A DNA stretch of 64,000 bases. It comes from Hyphomicrobiales bacterium (lineage in GTDB: Bacteria > Pseudomonadota > Alphaproteobacteria > Rhizobiales > Beijerinckiaceae). The position numbers and the translations under genes were made by a program. Location of the stretch: NCBI GenBank assembly GCA_930633495.1, contig CAKNFJ010000001.1:2167001-2231000 (forward strand). The letters run 5' to 3'. Shown piece after piece: positions 8,162 through 17,775 of this stretch (position 1 is the stretch's first letter; each line of letters starts with the position of its first letter). The notes under the pieces were generated by a model. That model did not search any database. It was not told where the DNA came from and saw only the letters and a list, made by a program, of their open reading frames with translations.

Positions 8162-8941
8162 ATGAGTCCCGCACGCATCATCATTCTCGCGATTGCGCTG
8201 GCGGCAGGCCTGGGCGCTGCGCTGCTTGTTCAAAGAAAGCCCGAGACGGCAGCCGCACCGGCTGCCAAAATCGAAGCGGCCCCAACGGTACCCGTCCTTG
8301 TCGCAACGAGCGACATACCGCTCGGCAACACCGTCTCGGCCAACGACCTGCGCTGGCTCGACTGGCCGCTGGCGAGCGTGCCCGGCGGCGTCATCCGCAA
8401 GGATGAGGCGCCGGAAGCCGAGAAAGAAATCATCGGCCAGGTCGCGCGCTACGCCCTGCTCGGCGCAGAACCGATCCGGCGCGAGAAATTGATCCGGACC
8501 GACGGAACCGGCTTCCTGTCCGCCGTGCTGCCCTCGGGCATGCGTGCCGTCGCGATCAGCACCGACAGCCGCGGCGCGAGCACCGCCGGTGGCTTCATTC
8601 TTCCCAACGATCGTATCGACGTCGTCCACACCGCCCGCACCGACAGCAATTCCGGCGAAGGCCCGGCCAGTGAGACCATCCTGCGCAATATCCGCGTCCT
8701 CGCCATCGGCCAGAACGTGCAGGAGCGGAACGGCGAAAAGGTCGTCGTCGGAGAGACGGCAACTCTCGAAGTCGATCCCCGGCAGGTCGAGATCCTGATC
8801 CAGAGCCAGAAGAGCGGGTCGCTTTCACTGGCCCTGCGCAGCCTGAAGGACGCGGGCGAAAGCGCCGCACCCGGGACCCAGGCCGATGGGGCCATGACCC
8901 TGGTGCGCTACGGCGTCACCTCGAAGAGCGCCAAGCCATGA
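8162..8941 (+). CDS. cpaB: Flp pilus assembly protein CpaB (RcpC)
   Basis: A 259-residue periplasmic protein with an N-terminal membrane anchor (about 5-20) and an SAF domain starting 'VPVLVATSDIPLGNTVSANDL', then the RcpC/CpaB domain. It is thought to gate or stabilise the CpaC secretin. The start at 8162 is preferred over the ATG at 8111, because GAGGAA lies 9 bases before it and the anchor follows at once. The stop overlaps the cpaC start by four bases (ATGA), showing translational coupling. Confidence 0.92.
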   Translation: MSPARIIILAIALAAGLGAALLVQRKPETAAAPAAKIEAAPTVPVLVATSDIPLGNTVSANDLRWLDWPLASVPGGVIRKDEAPEAEKEIIGQVARYALLGAEPIRREKLIRTDGTGFLSAVLPSGMRAVAISTDSRGASTAGGFILPNDRIDVVHTARTDSNSGEGPASETILRNIRVLAIGQNVQERNGEKVVVGETATLEVDPRQVEILIQSQKSGSLSLALRSLKDAGESAAPGTQADGAMTLVRYGVTSKSAKP

Positions 8942-10386
8942 CCCAATCTCCGCTTCATATCGCCACGGCTCTTGCGCTGCTTCTGGCAGCCGGATCGGTC
9001 CATGCCCAGTCGCCGAGCAGCGGACCAGCCCCCATCCTCAATGTCGGCGTCAGCGAACACGCGATCTCGCGCAAGCTCGATCTCTCGATCGGCCGCTCGC
9101 TGGTCGTCGAGCTGCCGCGTGACGCCAAGGAAGTCTTCGTCGCGAATCCGAAAGTAGCCAATGCGGTGGTGAGAACCGCACGCAAGCTCTTCGTCATCGG
9201 CATCGCCGACGGCGCGACCTCGATGTTCGTGATGGATGGCGAAGGCCGCCAGATCACCGCACTCGAAATCAATGTCGGCCGCGATCTCAACGTGTTGCGC
9301 CAGACGCTGCGAACGGCACTGCCCAACTCGCAGATCGAGATCAAGCCGGCCGGCGACTCGATCCTGCTGATCGGCACGGTGCCCAACGCGTCCGAGGCGA
9401 CGCAGGCCGTCGACATCGCCAACGCCTTCGTCGGCCTCTCCGACAAGTCCAACGGCAAGGGAGCGGTGATCAACTCGCTGACGATCCGCGATCGTGACCA
9501 GGTGATGGTGAAAGTCACCGTCTCGGAGATCTCCCGCAAGGCGATCAAGCAGCTCGGCATCAATTCCAGCGGCGAATGGAAGCTCGGCAAGTTCTCGATC
9601 ACGCCTTCGATCGACAATCCGCTGCCGATCCAGCCGCAGGCCCTGTCCGCGACGGCGATCACGGCCGGTCTGGGCAATGCCAATAACTTCACTCTCCGGG
9701 CGCTCGAGCGCGCCGGCCTCGCCCGCGTTCTCGCTGAGCCGACGGTCACCGCCATTTCCGGCGAGAGCGCGAAGTTCACGGCAGGCGGCGAAGTGCCCAT
9801 CCCAAAGGGGCAGACCTGCTCCTACGACGTCTTCAACCGCCAGACCTGCCAGGTCACCATCGAATACCGGCCGATCGGCGTCACTCTCAACTTCACTCCG
9901 ATCGTGCTGTCCGACAACAAGATCAGCATGCGAATCGCGACCGAAGTCACGGAGCTCGATTTCGAGAACCAGTTCCGGCTCAGCGAATCCACCCAGGCCG
10001 GCCTGAACGCACCGGCCTTCCGCGTCCGCAAGTCCGACACGACGGTCGAACTGCCGTCCGGTGGCACGCTTGCCACGGCGGGGCTGATCCAGCGGATATC
10101 GAAAAGCTCCCTGAACGGTCTGCCGGGGCTGATGAACCTGCCGATCATCGGCGCGCTGTTCCGCTCGCGCGACTATCAGCGTGAGGAGACCGAACTGATG
10201 ATCACGGCGACGCCCTACATCGCCAAGCCGATGCAGCCCAATCAGGTGCAGCGGCCGGATGACGGTTTCGTCGAGTCGCACGACCCCCAGGCGATCCTGC
10301 TCGGCCGCCTCAACAAGCTCTATGGGAGCGGCGGCGGACCGATCCCTCAGGCCTACAAGGGACGCGTCGGCTTCATCGCCGACTGA
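8938..10386 (+). CDS. cpaC: Outer-membrane secretin CpaC (RcpA)
   Basis: A 482-residue secretin forming the outer-membrane channel for the Flp pilus. Signal peptide about 1-23 (HAQ), pilus N domain about 35-105 ('LPRDAKEVFVANPKVANAV'), a BON-like domain about 108-180, and the secretin domain from about 225 with 'RVLAEPTVTAISGESAKF' and the barrel end 'ELPSGGTLATAGLIQ' and 'LPGLMNLPIIGALF'. Length is typical. It overlaps cpaB and is followed 9 bases later by cpaD. Confidence 0.95.
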   Translation: MTQSPLHIATALALLLAAGSVHAQSPSSGPAPILNVGVSEHAISRKLDLSIGRSLVVELPRDAKEVFVANPKVANAVVRTARKLFVIGIADGATSMFVMDGEGRQITALEINVGRDLNVLRQTLRTALPNSQIEIKPAGDSILLIGTVPNASEATQAVDIANAFVGLSDKSNGKGAVINSLTIRDRDQVMVKVTVSEISRKAIKQLGINSSGEWKLGKFSITPSIDNPLPIQPQALSATAITAGLGNANNFTLRALERAGLARVLAEPTVTAISGESAKFTAGGEVPIPKGQTCSYDVFNRQTCQVTIEYRPIGVTLNFTPIVLSDNKISMRIATEVTELDFENQFRLSESTQAGLNAPAFRVRKSDTTVELPSGGTLATAGLIQRISKSSLNGLPGLMNLPIIGALFRSRDYQREETELMITATPYIAKPMQPNQVQRPDDGFVESHDPQAILLGRLNKLYGSGGGPIPQAYKGRVGFIAD

Positions 10387-10395
10387 TCCGATCGG

Positions 10396-11172
10396 ATGGA
10401 CAGCATCATGATGGGCAGCCCGAAAATCGCTCCGCAACTCGAAGGCAGAACGGCTGTACCGCGCCTGCTAGTGGTCGCCTTGGCTCTTGGAACCCTTGCC
10501 GCCGGCTGTGCCGGCAAGAGCGCGCAAAGCGACCCGCCCGCACTCGCCCCGATCGATGTGCGCGAACGGCACCCGATCGTGCTCCGGGACGCACCGCGCT
10601 CACTCGACGTCTTCGTCGGCCGGGCCGGCGCCACACTCGACAGCCGTCAAGCCGAGGACGTCGCGGACTTCGCCCAGGAATATCGCAAATCCGGCAAGGG
10701 CGGCCTCGTCGCCGAGGTTCCATCGGGTGCGCGGCGCGAGCGCGCAACCCACGACACGCTGAACGGGATCCGCGCGGCGCTGACGCGCGGCGGCGTCTCG
10801 CCGAACGCCCTCACCGTCCGAAGCTACCCCGTGCAGGATCCGGGGCTCGCATCACCGATCCGACTGAGCTTCGCGTCGCTGCAAGCGGCCCTGCCGCATC
10901 AATGCGGACAATGGCCGACCGATCTCGGCGTATCGGACTTCAAATTCGCCGCGTCGAACGAATCGCATTGGAACTTCGGCTGCGCCGCGCAGGCCACGCT
11001 CGCCGCACAGGTTGCCGACCCCATCGATCTCGTCAGGGCCCGGGACGAAGGCAGGCCCGATATCGTCAAGCGGATGGGCGCCATCGCCAAGATCCGCGAG
11101 GGCAAGGACCCGTCGACCCAGTACCGCCAGCAGACGCCGCAGATCAACAGCACCGTCGGAGGCGGCAACTGA
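10396..11172 (+). CDS. cpaD: Pilus assembly lipoprotein CpaD
   Basis: A 258-residue lipoprotein of the CpaD family (RcpB position in other Tad loci). A basic N-terminus is followed by a hydrophobic stretch and the lipobox 'TLAAGC' near residue 38. The C-terminal part includes 'NFGCAAQATLAAQVADPIDL', the most conserved motif of the family. It probably helps outer-membrane targeting or stability of the secretin. Several close ATG codons (10396, 10408, 10411) could start it. Its stop shares a base with the cpaE ATG (TGATG). Confidence 0.9.
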   Translation: MDSIMMGSPKIAPQLEGRTAVPRLLVVALALGTLAAGCAGKSAQSDPPALAPIDVRERHPIVLRDAPRSLDVFVGRAGATLDSRQAEDVADFAQEYRKSGKGGLVAEVPSGARRERATHDTLNGIRAALTRGGVSPNALTVRSYPVQDPGLASPIRLSFASLQAALPHQCGQWPTDLGVSDFKFAASNESHWNFGCAAQATLAAQVADPIDLVRARDEGRPDIVKRMGAIAKIREGKDPSTQYRQQTPQINSTVGGGN

Positions 11173-12437
11173 TGCAATCCGCGACGAACGAAACACCGGC
11201 TCTCGAAGAGGCCAGGGACGAGATCATCGCACCGCTGCCGCGTATCACCCTGCAGGCGTTCTGCGAGACGCCCGCAGTGGCGGCCACGATGCAGACCGCG
11301 ATCGCCGACCGGCGCATGGACAAGACCCATACCCGCGTCCAGATGGGGGGGCCGGCTGCGGCCGTCGAAGCCTTCCGCTCGGCACCGACCCCGAACGTCA
11401 TCATCGTCGAGACCCTGTCCGACCCGGCGAGCCTCACCGGGCATCTCGACGTCCTGGCACAGAGCTGCGATCCCGGCACGAAGGTCATCGTGATCGGGCA
11501 CGTCAACGATATTCAGCTCTACCGCGACCTGCTGCGCCGCGGCGTCAGCGAGTACCTGATCGCCCCGCTCGATACGCTCGACCTGTTGCGCGCCCTGTCG
11601 GAACTCTATGTCGCTCCGGAAGCACGCCATCTCGGACGCGTCATCGCGGTCGTGGGCGCGAAGGGCGGTGTCGGCGCCTCGACCATCGCCCACAACATGT
11701 CCTGGGCGATCGCCCGCAATCTCGACGCCTCGACGGTCATCGTCGATCTCGATATCGCCTGGGGCACGGCCGGCCTCAACTTCAACCAGGATCCCCCGCA
11801 AGGCGTCGCGGAAGCGATCTTCGCGCCGGAGCGGCTCGATGCCAACCTGCTGGACAGGCTCCTGTCGCGCTGCAGCGACAATCTCGCGCTGCTCGCATCG
11901 CCCGCCGTCCTCGACCGAACCATCGATCTCGGGGAGGATGCGCTCGATCAACTGCTGGAGCTGCTACGCGCCAGCGTGCCGTGCATCGTGCTCGACGTGC
12001 CGCATCACTGGAGCAACTGGGTCAGGCGCACGCTCGTCGGCGCCGACGAAGTCGTGGTCGTTGCCGAGCCGGAACTCGCCTCGCTGCGCAATGCCAAGAA
12101 CCTCGTCGACCTGTCGCGGGCGACCCGCCCGAACGATGCCCTCGCCCGCCTCGTGCTGAATCGTGTCGGCGTGCCGAAGCGCCCCGAAATCGGTGCCGCC
12201 GAATTCGCCAAGGCCCTCGGCGTCGACGTTCTCAGCACGATTCCGTTCGACGCCCACCTCTTCGGCACGGCGGCCAATAACGGGCAGATGATCGCCGAGA
12301 TACAGGCGGGCAGCAAAGCAAGCGAAGCCTTCACGCAGATCGCCAGCGCGTTGACCGGGCGCGGCGAAGCCAAGCGAGGGCGACGCAGCCTGCTCGAACC
12401 GCTGGTCTCCAGGCTGAAACTTCGCAAGGCGTCCTGA
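11172..12437 (+). CDS. cpaE: Pilus localisation ATPase CpaE (TadZ)
   Basis: A 421-residue protein with an N-terminal receiver-like domain (about 25-150) and a ParA/MinD-type ATPase domain. The deviant Walker motif 'KGGVGAST' lies at 164-171, and 'TVIVDLDIAWGTAGLNF' is the following switch region. CpaE/TadZ marks the pole or site where the pilus machine assembles. Start at 11172 overlaps the cpaD stop. The receiver-like part lacks an obvious phosphoacceptor context and is probably a pseudo-receiver, as is usual in this family. Confidence 0.93.
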   Translation: MQSATNETPALEEARDEIIAPLPRITLQAFCETPAVAATMQTAIADRRMDKTHTRVQMGGPAAAVEAFRSAPTPNVIIVETLSDPASLTGHLDVLAQSCDPGTKVIVIGHVNDIQLYRDLLRRGVSEYLIAPLDTLDLLRALSELYVAPEARHLGRVIAVVGAKGGVGASTIAHNMSWAIARNLDASTVIVDLDIAWGTAGLNFNQDPPQGVAEAIFAPERLDANLLDRLLSRCSDNLALLASPAVLDRTIDLGEDALDQLLELLRASVPCIVLDVPHHWSNWVRRTLVGADEVVVVAEPELASLRNAKNLVDLSRATRPNDALARLVLNRVGVPKRPEIGAAEFAKALGVDVLSTIPFDAHLFGTAANNGQMIAEIQAGSKASEAFTQIASALTGRGEAKRGRRSLLEPLVSRLKLRKAS

Positions 12438-12533
12438 TGAGGCCGGGCGGCGCCAGACTGACAACGACGAGAACACAGGGTACCGCCGCCGCGGCCGCGT
12501 GCGCCGGCCTGGTTCGCGCGGGAGCATGCTGAA

Positions 12534-13979
12534 ATGTTCGGGAAGCGATCCGCAGGCGCCACCGCTGCGACAGTCTTGAGCCCAAGGGCTCCCGCCGCCC
12601 TTCAGCCAGCCCAGCGCAGCCCGGAGCCGGCGCAGCCGGTATTCGACGAGCGCAAGATCGCCGTGCCCGAGGCTGCGGCGCGCTCCGAAGAATACTACCA
12701 GATGAAGAGCATGATCTTCGGGGCGCTGATCGAGGCGATCGATCTGTCTCAGCTCGCGAAGCTCGATTCCGAATCCGCGCGGGAGGAAATCCGCGACATC
12801 ATCAACGAGATCATCTCGCTGAAGAACGTCGTGCTCTCGATCGCCGAACAGGAAGAACTGCTCGACGACATCTGCAACGACGTCCTCGGCTACGGCCCGC
12901 TGGAGCCGCTGCTCGCGCGCGACGACATCGCCGACATCATGGTCAACGGCGCGAACCGCACCTTCATCGAGACCGGCGGCAAGATCCAGCTCACCAGCAT
13001 CCGCTTCCGCGACAATGCGCAATTGATGAACATCTGCCAGCGCATCGTCAGCCAGGTCGGACGCCGCGTCGACGAAAGCTCCCCGATCTGCGACGCACGC
13101 CTCGCCGACGGTTCCCGCGTCAACGTCATCGCACCGCCGCTGGCGATCGACGGTCCAGCGCTTACCATCCGCAAGTTCAGGAAGGACAAGCTGACGCTCG
13201 ATCAGCTCGTCAGGTTCGGCGCCGTCTCCCCTCCCGGAGCCGAGGTCCTCAAGATCATCGGCCGCGTCCGCTGCAACATCGTCATCTCGGGCGGCACCGG
13301 CTCGGGCAAGACGACCCTGCTCAACTGCCTGACGAACTACATCGACCACGACGAACGCGTCATCACCTGCGAGGACGCCGCCGAACTGCAACTGCAGCAG
13401 CCGCATGTGGTGCGTCTCGAGACCCGTCCGCCCAATCTGGAAGGGACCGGGGCCGTGACGATGCGCGACCTCGTCAAGAACTGCCTGCGTATGCGCCCGG
13501 AACGGATCATCGTCGGCGAGGTCCGCGGGCCGGAGGCTTTCGACCTGCTCCAGGCGATGAATACGGGCCATGACGGCTCGATGGGTACGCTTCACGCCAA
13601 CTCGCCGCGCGAATGCCTGAGCCGTATCGAGTCGATGATCACCATGGGCGGCTTTTCGCTGCCTTCGAAGACCTTGCGCGAGATGATCTGCTCGTCGGTC
13701 GACGTCATCATTCAGGCCCAGCGCCTGCGCGACGGCTCCCGTCGCATCACCCACATCACCGAGGTGATGGGCATGGAAGGCGAGGTGATCACCACGCAGG
13801 ACCTGATGACCTACGACGTGACCGGCGAGGATGCCGCCGGCAAGCTGATCGGCCGCCACCGCTCCACGGGCATCGGCCGACCCCGTTTCTGGGAGCGGGC
13901 CCGCTATTTCGGCGAAGAACAGCGCCTGGCCGCTGCGCTCGACCAACTCGAACAGGCGAATGCCGGTCATGAAGCGTAG
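12534..13979 (+). CDS. cpaF: Secretion/pilus ATPase CpaF (TadA)
   Basis: A 481-residue hexameric type II/IV secretion ATPase driving pilus extension and retraction in Tad systems. The Walker A motif 'GGTGSGKT' is at 253-260, the Asp box '[12 protein letters not shown]' and Walker B region '[19 protein letters not shown]' follow, then the His box '[14 protein letters not shown]'. The N-terminal 40 residues are Ala/Pro-rich and variable. A 96-base spacer after cpaE contains no clear terminator. The next gene starts 27 bases after the stop. Confidence 0.96.
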   Translation: MFGKRSAGATAATVLSPRAPAALQPAQRSPEPAQPVFDERKIAVPEAAARSEEYYQMKSMIFGALIEAIDLSQLAKLDSESAREEIRDIINEIISLKNVVLSIAEQEELLDDICNDVLGYGPLEPLLARDDIADIMVNGANRTFIETGGKIQLTSIRFRDNAQLMNICQRIVSQVGRRVDESSPICDARLADGSRVNVIAPPLAIDGPALTIRKFRKDKLTLDQLVRFGAVSPPGAEVLKIIGRVRCNIVISGGTGSGKTTLLNCLTNYIDHDERVITCEDAAELQLQQPHVVRLETRPPNLEGTGAVTMRDLVKNCLRMRPERIIVGEVRGPEAFDLLQAMNTGHDGSMGTLHANSPRECLSRIESMITMGGFSLPSKTLREMICSSVDVIIQAQRLRDGSRRITHITEVMGMEGEVITTQDLMTYDVTGEDAAGKLIGRHRSTGIGRPRFWERARYFGEEQRLAAALDQLEQANAGHEA

Positions 13980-14006
13980 CGCCGGGGCACAGCCGGGAGT
14001 GCGACA

Positions 14007-14984
14007 ATGAATTCGAGCACGCTCGCCGTCGCCCTGCTGGCTATGCTCGCCGTCGGCGGCGTGGCCTATGCCTTGCTCTATCCGCTGCTCAGCGGCGAAA
14101 AACGCGCCGAAAAACGACGCAAGGAGTTCGCCGGGCCGAACCCGGCGCGCGGCATCGATCGCGAAGCGGTAACCCGTGCCAAGCGCGGCCAGGTCGCACA
14201 AAGCCTCAAGGAACTCGAGAATCGCGAGAAGGCGCGCCACAAGCTGACGCTCGAAGCGCGGATCGCCCAGGCCGGTCTGAACTGGACACGCCGGAAGTAC
14301 TATGTGGTCAGCGTCGCCGTCGCGATCGTCACCGGCTTCATCTTGCTGGTAGCGAGCGGCAATCTGGTCATGGGGGCCGTCGGCCTCTTCATCGGTGCGT
14401 TCGGATTGCCGGCCTGGTTCCTGAAGCATTGCAGGGTCAGGCGCCTCAAGCGGTTCGCCGTCACATTTCCCGATGCGCTCGACGTGATCACGCGCGGCAT
14501 CAGGGCCGGCCTGCCGGTCAATGACTGCCTGCGCATCGTCGCCAACGAGGCTGCCGAACCGGTGAAAAGCGAATTCCGGCAGATCATCGAAACGCAGGCC
14601 CTCGGCCTGACGCTCGCCGACGCCTCCGGCAAGCTCTACGAGAGAATGCCCTGCGCGGAAGCCAATTTCTTCGGCATCGTCATCGCCATCCAGCAGAGGA
14701 CAGGCGGAAATCTCTCCGAAACGCTGGCCAATCTCTCGCGCGTCCTGCGCGAGCGGCGCAAGATGCGCGACAAGATCCAGGCCGTTTCAATGGAGGCCAA
14801 GGCTTCGGCCGGGATCATCGGGGCGCTGCCTCCCACCGTCGCCTTCCTCGTCTACCTGACCAGCCCGGGATACATCGAATTGCTGTGGCTGACACAGATG
14901 GGCAAGCTCGCGCTCGTCGGCTGCGGCGTCTGGATGCTGATCGGCGTCCTGATCATGCGCAAGATGATCAATTTCGAGATCTGA
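14007..14984 (+). CDS. tadB: Tad inner-membrane platform protein TadB
   Basis: A 325-residue GspF-domain membrane protein. One hydrophobic segment is at about 5-25, a basic cytosolic region follows, then a helix pair at about 95-130, the conserved 'FPDALDVITRGIRAGLPV' of T2SSF domains, and C-terminal helices. With TadC it forms the platform coupling CpaF to pilin addition. Length is normal. Nine bases separate its stop from tadC. Confidence 0.93.
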   Translation: MNSSTLAVALLAMLAVGGVAYALLYPLLSGEKRAEKRRKEFAGPNPARGIDREAVTRAKRGQVAQSLKELENREKARHKLTLEARIAQAGLNWTRRKYYVVSVAVAIVTGFILLVASGNLVMGAVGLFIGAFGLPAWFLKHCRVRRLKRFAVTFPDALDVITRGIRAGLPVNDCLRIVANEAAEPVKSEFRQIIETQALGLTLADASGKLYERMPCAEANFFGIVIAIQQRTGGNLSETLANLSRVLRERRKMRDKIQAVSMEAKASAGIIGALPPTVAFLVYLTSPGYIELLWLTQMGKLALVGCGVWMLIGVLIMRKMINFEI

Positions 14985-14993
14985 GGTGGCGCC

Positions 14994-15971
14994 GTGATTT
15001 CCCAGATCGTCGACCGCCTCGTCGATCCGCAGTTCATGCTGGCGCTGCTGGCCGCCGTCGCCGCCGCGGCGACGGTGCTGACGGTCGCGATCCCCCTGAC
15101 CGAGGGCAACAATCTCCAGAAGCGGATGAAGAACGTCGCAACCGAGCGGGAGAAGATCCGCGCCCGGGAGCGCGAGCGCCTCAATCGCCAAAACGAGAAA
15201 GTCAGCCTGCGCCAGGAGCCGAAGGCCTATATGCGGCGCGTCGTCGAGCAGTTCAAACTCGGCGACTGGCTCGGAACCGAAAACGCCAAGAAGCAGCTCG
15301 CCATGGCGGGTTATCGCGGCCCGCAGGCCGAGATCGCCTTCCTCTTCTTTCGCCTCGCGGTTCCCGTCGGCCTGTTTCTCTTCGCGCTTCTCTATCTCTT
15401 CGCGATCGAAGATTTCGGCCAGCCGCTCACGATCAAGATCGGGATGGCGATCGCCGCCGCCTATCTCGGCATCAAGGCACCGGAGATCTTTCTCTCCAAC
15501 CAGATCAACAAGCGGCAGCAGTCGATGCGGCTTGCCTTTCCGGATGCGCTCGACCTGCTTCTGATCTGCGTCGAATCCGGCATGTCGATCGAGCAGGCCT
15601 TCCGCAAGGTCTCGACCGAGATCGGCGGGCAGTCCGTGCCTCTGGCCGAGGAATTCGCGCTCTGCACGGCCGAGCTGTCCTATCTGACCGACCGTAGGAT
15701 CGCCTACGAGAACCTGTCGATGCGGACGGGACTCGAGAGTGTCAAATCGGTCTGTACCGCACTGATCCAGGCCGAGCGCTACGGCACGCCGCTCGGCACG
15801 GCGCTGCGGACCCTGGCCCAGGAGAGCCGCGATCAACGCATGAACGTCGCCGAGAAAAAGGCCGCCGCCCTGCCGCCGAAGCTGACCGTGCCGATGATCC
15901 TGTTCTTCCTGCCGGTGCTGTTCGTGATCATCATGTTTCCGGCGCTGGTGCAGGTCTTCGGCTGGAAGTGA
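14994..15971 (+). CDS. tadC: Tad inner-membrane platform protein TadC
   Basis: A 325-residue GspF-domain paralogue of TadB. It starts with GTG at 14994, with GAGGTGG just upstream. The N-terminal helix is at about 12-32, a charged Arg/Glu-rich linker follows ('EREKIRARERERLNRQNEK'), then the T2SSF motif 'FPDALDLLLICVESGMSI' and a last helix near 295-320. It ends the plus-strand cpa operon; a short hairpin (TCTCGT/ACGAGA at 15985-16001) follows the stop without a T tract. Confidence 0.93.
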   Translation: MISQIVDRLVDPQFMLALLAAVAAAATVLTVAIPLTEGNNLQKRMKNVATEREKIRARERERLNRQNEKVSLRQEPKAYMRRVVEQFKLGDWLGTENAKKQLAMAGYRGPQAEIAFLFFRLAVPVGLFLFALLYLFAIEDFGQPLTIKIGMAIAAAYLGIKAPEIFLSNQINKRQQSMRLAFPDALDLLLICVESGMSIEQAFRKVSTEIGGQSVPLAEEFALCTAELSYLTDRRIAYENLSMRTGLESVKSVCTALIQAERYGTPLGTALRTLAQESRDQRMNVAEKKAAALPPKLTVPMILFFLPVLFVIIMFPALVQVFGWK

Positions 15972-16318
15972 CCGAGCCGCCGGCTCTCGTTCAAGACGAG
16001 ACTGCCTCATTCACATTCGGGCGGCCAAAAAAAGCGCTAGCCGGAGCGGCTGATTTTCGAGTGCAATCGACAGCGTGGTTTCCGTCGATGTGCCGGTCGC
16101 GTTTCGGCAGGCTCCGATCGCAACCATGACCTTGAGCTATCGCGGCCTGGTCCTCCGGCGCGCCACGACGTCCTCGTCTCCTGGCGCGGGCCGCTGGCTG
16201 GCTCCGTTTTAGGACGTCCAGGGGTGGATGCCGGGCTATCCTACACAAGCGACTCGCATTTCAGCGGTTGGGTCGCTAGCGTAGCGGGTGTGAGGTTGCG
16301 TAGCGATGAGGTGGTGTC
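15972..16318. other. Intergenic region after tadC
   Basis: A 347-base gap. It contains the weak hairpin at 15985-16001 and direct repeats of a GTAGCG-like word near 16277-16306, just before the small gene at 16319. I see no RNA gene or convincing coding frame. It may carry the promoter of the small gene. Confidence 0.4.
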
Positions 16319-16564
16319 ATGCCTAACGCCGACGCCGTGATGATCTCGACTTATGAACAGCGGAAGGCTGCTGTGCTGCGAGCTGCACAGCTGATCTCGT
16401 CATCCAGGGGCTCGGACGGTGAGCGGGAATTCGAGATGCTGACCGAGGCTATCGCGGACTTCGATATCCGTCAGGAAGCTATCGGCTTCATCGAGATTCC
16501 GCCGGCTTTCATGCAGTTCCTTTCCAGCGCACATCAGGGCCGGGTTTCAAGCCAGCGTCGCTGA
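16319..16564 (+). CDS. Small protein of unknown function, faint resemblance to a HigA-type N-terminus
   Basis: An 81-residue predicted helical protein with GAGGTGG before the ATG. The pattern from 'EQRKAAVLRAAQLI' to 'EREFEMLTEAIADFD' weakly resembles the N-terminal helices of HigA-family antitoxins, but no helix-turn-helix follows and no toxin gene is adjacent. It could be a remnant, an independent small protein, or non-coding. It lies between tadC and the oppositely directed tadD, which is not a usual part of Tad loci. Confidence 0.4.
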   Translation: MPNADAVMISTYEQRKAAVLRAAQLISSSRGSDGEREFEMLTEAIADFDIRQEAIGFIEIPPAFMQFLSSAHQGRVSSQRR

Positions 16565-16757
16565 GAGGAAAAGAGCCTTCAGGAAGCACGGGCTGGCGAT
16601 GGTTCCGCGCCTCTCTTCGAGGCCGGAAGCGCCACAGCGATGTGGGCTGCGCCAAGATTTGATCGCGCCCGGGCCACGCGCGCCGACGAATTCTGGCGAT
16701 CCTCGCCCCATGCCTGCGCTGGCCAGGACCATCCTGAGCAAGATCCGATGCCGCGCA

Positions 16758-17648
16758 TCAGCCGCGGCGGCCTACCACGGTCGAGTGATCCGACCCCTGC
16801 GCCACGGGCGGCTTCACGGCGGGCTGCGCGCGACCCTTGGCGCCCTTCAGGAGGTCCCAGCTGTTCTGCTGGCTGACGCTCCGCTTCAGATAAGCGATCG
16901 TCGTCGCCGCCTCCGCCAGGCTCTGATCCTGCCGGGCCAGGATCTCGGCTTCGGCGAAACGGCCCTGAAGACCGAGAACGAGCACGAGATTCTGGCGCAC
17001 CCTGATGTCGGCCCGCTCCGATGCGGCGGCCTGCTTGAGGACTCGCTCGGCCTCCGGCAACCGGCGGGACAAGGCGAGCGACAGGCCGTAATTGGACATG
17101 ACCGTCGGCTCGTCGGGCGCCAGCTTGAGGGCGGCCTGGTAGATCTGCTGGGCGCGCTCGTGCTCGCCGAGCTGATCGGCCACCGTTCCCTGCGCCGACA
17201 GGATGCGCCAGTCCGGGCGTTCCGGCGAATGGGCGCGGGAGAGCACTTCATCGGCCTCCCTCAGCCGCCCGCTATCGGCAAGCGATCGGCCATAGGCGCC
17301 GAGCAATTCGCGGTCGTCCTGATGGACCAGGACGGCGTTCTGGAGCACTGCAAGCGCCTGAGCGTGCAGCTCGAGCGCCCTCAGCGCGCGCGCATAGTAG
17401 AAAGCGGCGTTGCGATCCTTCGGATTGGCATCGTAGCGCTTGGCCCAGCTTTCGCGCTCGACCTGCCATTCGGCGGCGCTGCGCGGCTGGCTTGCCTGGC
17501 TGCGGCCGATGGAGCCGGTCACGTCCCCGAGGCCGCCGCGGCTCTGGCACCCGGCCATCGCCAGCGCGGCGAGGCCCACGGCAAGCGTCAGACCGAAGCG
17601 GCGGCCAATGAAGGACGGCTGGCCGGGAGCGAGCTTGGCTGGTTTCAT
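16758..17648 (-). CDS. tadD: TPR lipoprotein TadD (pilotin-like)
   Basis: A 296-residue outer-membrane lipoprotein. The signal ends in the lipobox 'ALAMAGC' with Cys34. From about residue 70 several tetratricopeptide repeats follow (for example 'RDRNAAFYYARALRALELHAQ'-type helices, near 80-235). TadD is thought to act as pilotin for the CpaC secretin. It completes the pilus set although it is transcribed opposite to the cpa operon. A CtrA-like box lies upstream at 17721-17735. Confidence 0.9.
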   Translation of the reverse strand: MKPAKLAPGQPSFIGRRFGLTLAVGLAALAMAGCQSRGGLGDVTGSIGRSQASQPRSAAEWQVERESWAKRYDANPKDRNAAFYYARALRALELHAQALAVLQNAVLVHQDDRELLGAYGRSLADSGRLREADEVLSRAHSPERPDWRILSAQGTVADQLGEHERAQQIYQAALKLAPDEPTVMSNYGLSLALSRRLPEAERVLKQAAASERADIRVRQNLVLVLGLQGRFAEAEILARQDQSLAEAATTIAYLKRSVSQQNSWDLLKGAKGRAQPAVKPPVAQGSDHSTVVGRRG

Positions 17649-17720
17649 GGGTCGGATCGCCTCGCGACAACAGGTCGTCTGACTGGGTTCGTCTGATCGT
17701 CCGGTGATAAAGCGTTAACC

Positions 17721-17735
17721 CTAATGCATTCTTAA
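17721..17735. promoter_or_regulatory. CtrA-like box, one mismatch (CTAA-N7-TTAA)
   Basis: Seven of eight defining bases match. It lies in the 127-base divergent spacer between tadD (minus) and the aminopeptidase gene (plus), 73 bases before tadD. A nearby GTTAACC at 17714-17720 gives a further half-site. Confidence 0.4.
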
Positions 17736-17775
17736 TTCGGGCTCTGACGCGTCTTCGGAACCGATCGAGCCATCC

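Noticed and set aside
11964..14429. Very long open frame on the minus strand opposite cpaE and cpaF
   Set aside because: High GC content leaves few stops in shadow frames. The composition is Arg/Gly/Asp-biased without motifs, while the plus strand encodes complete ATPases.
15985..16001. Terminator after tadC
   Set aside because: Only a 6-base stem with no T run, so I mention it with tadC and do not call it a terminator.
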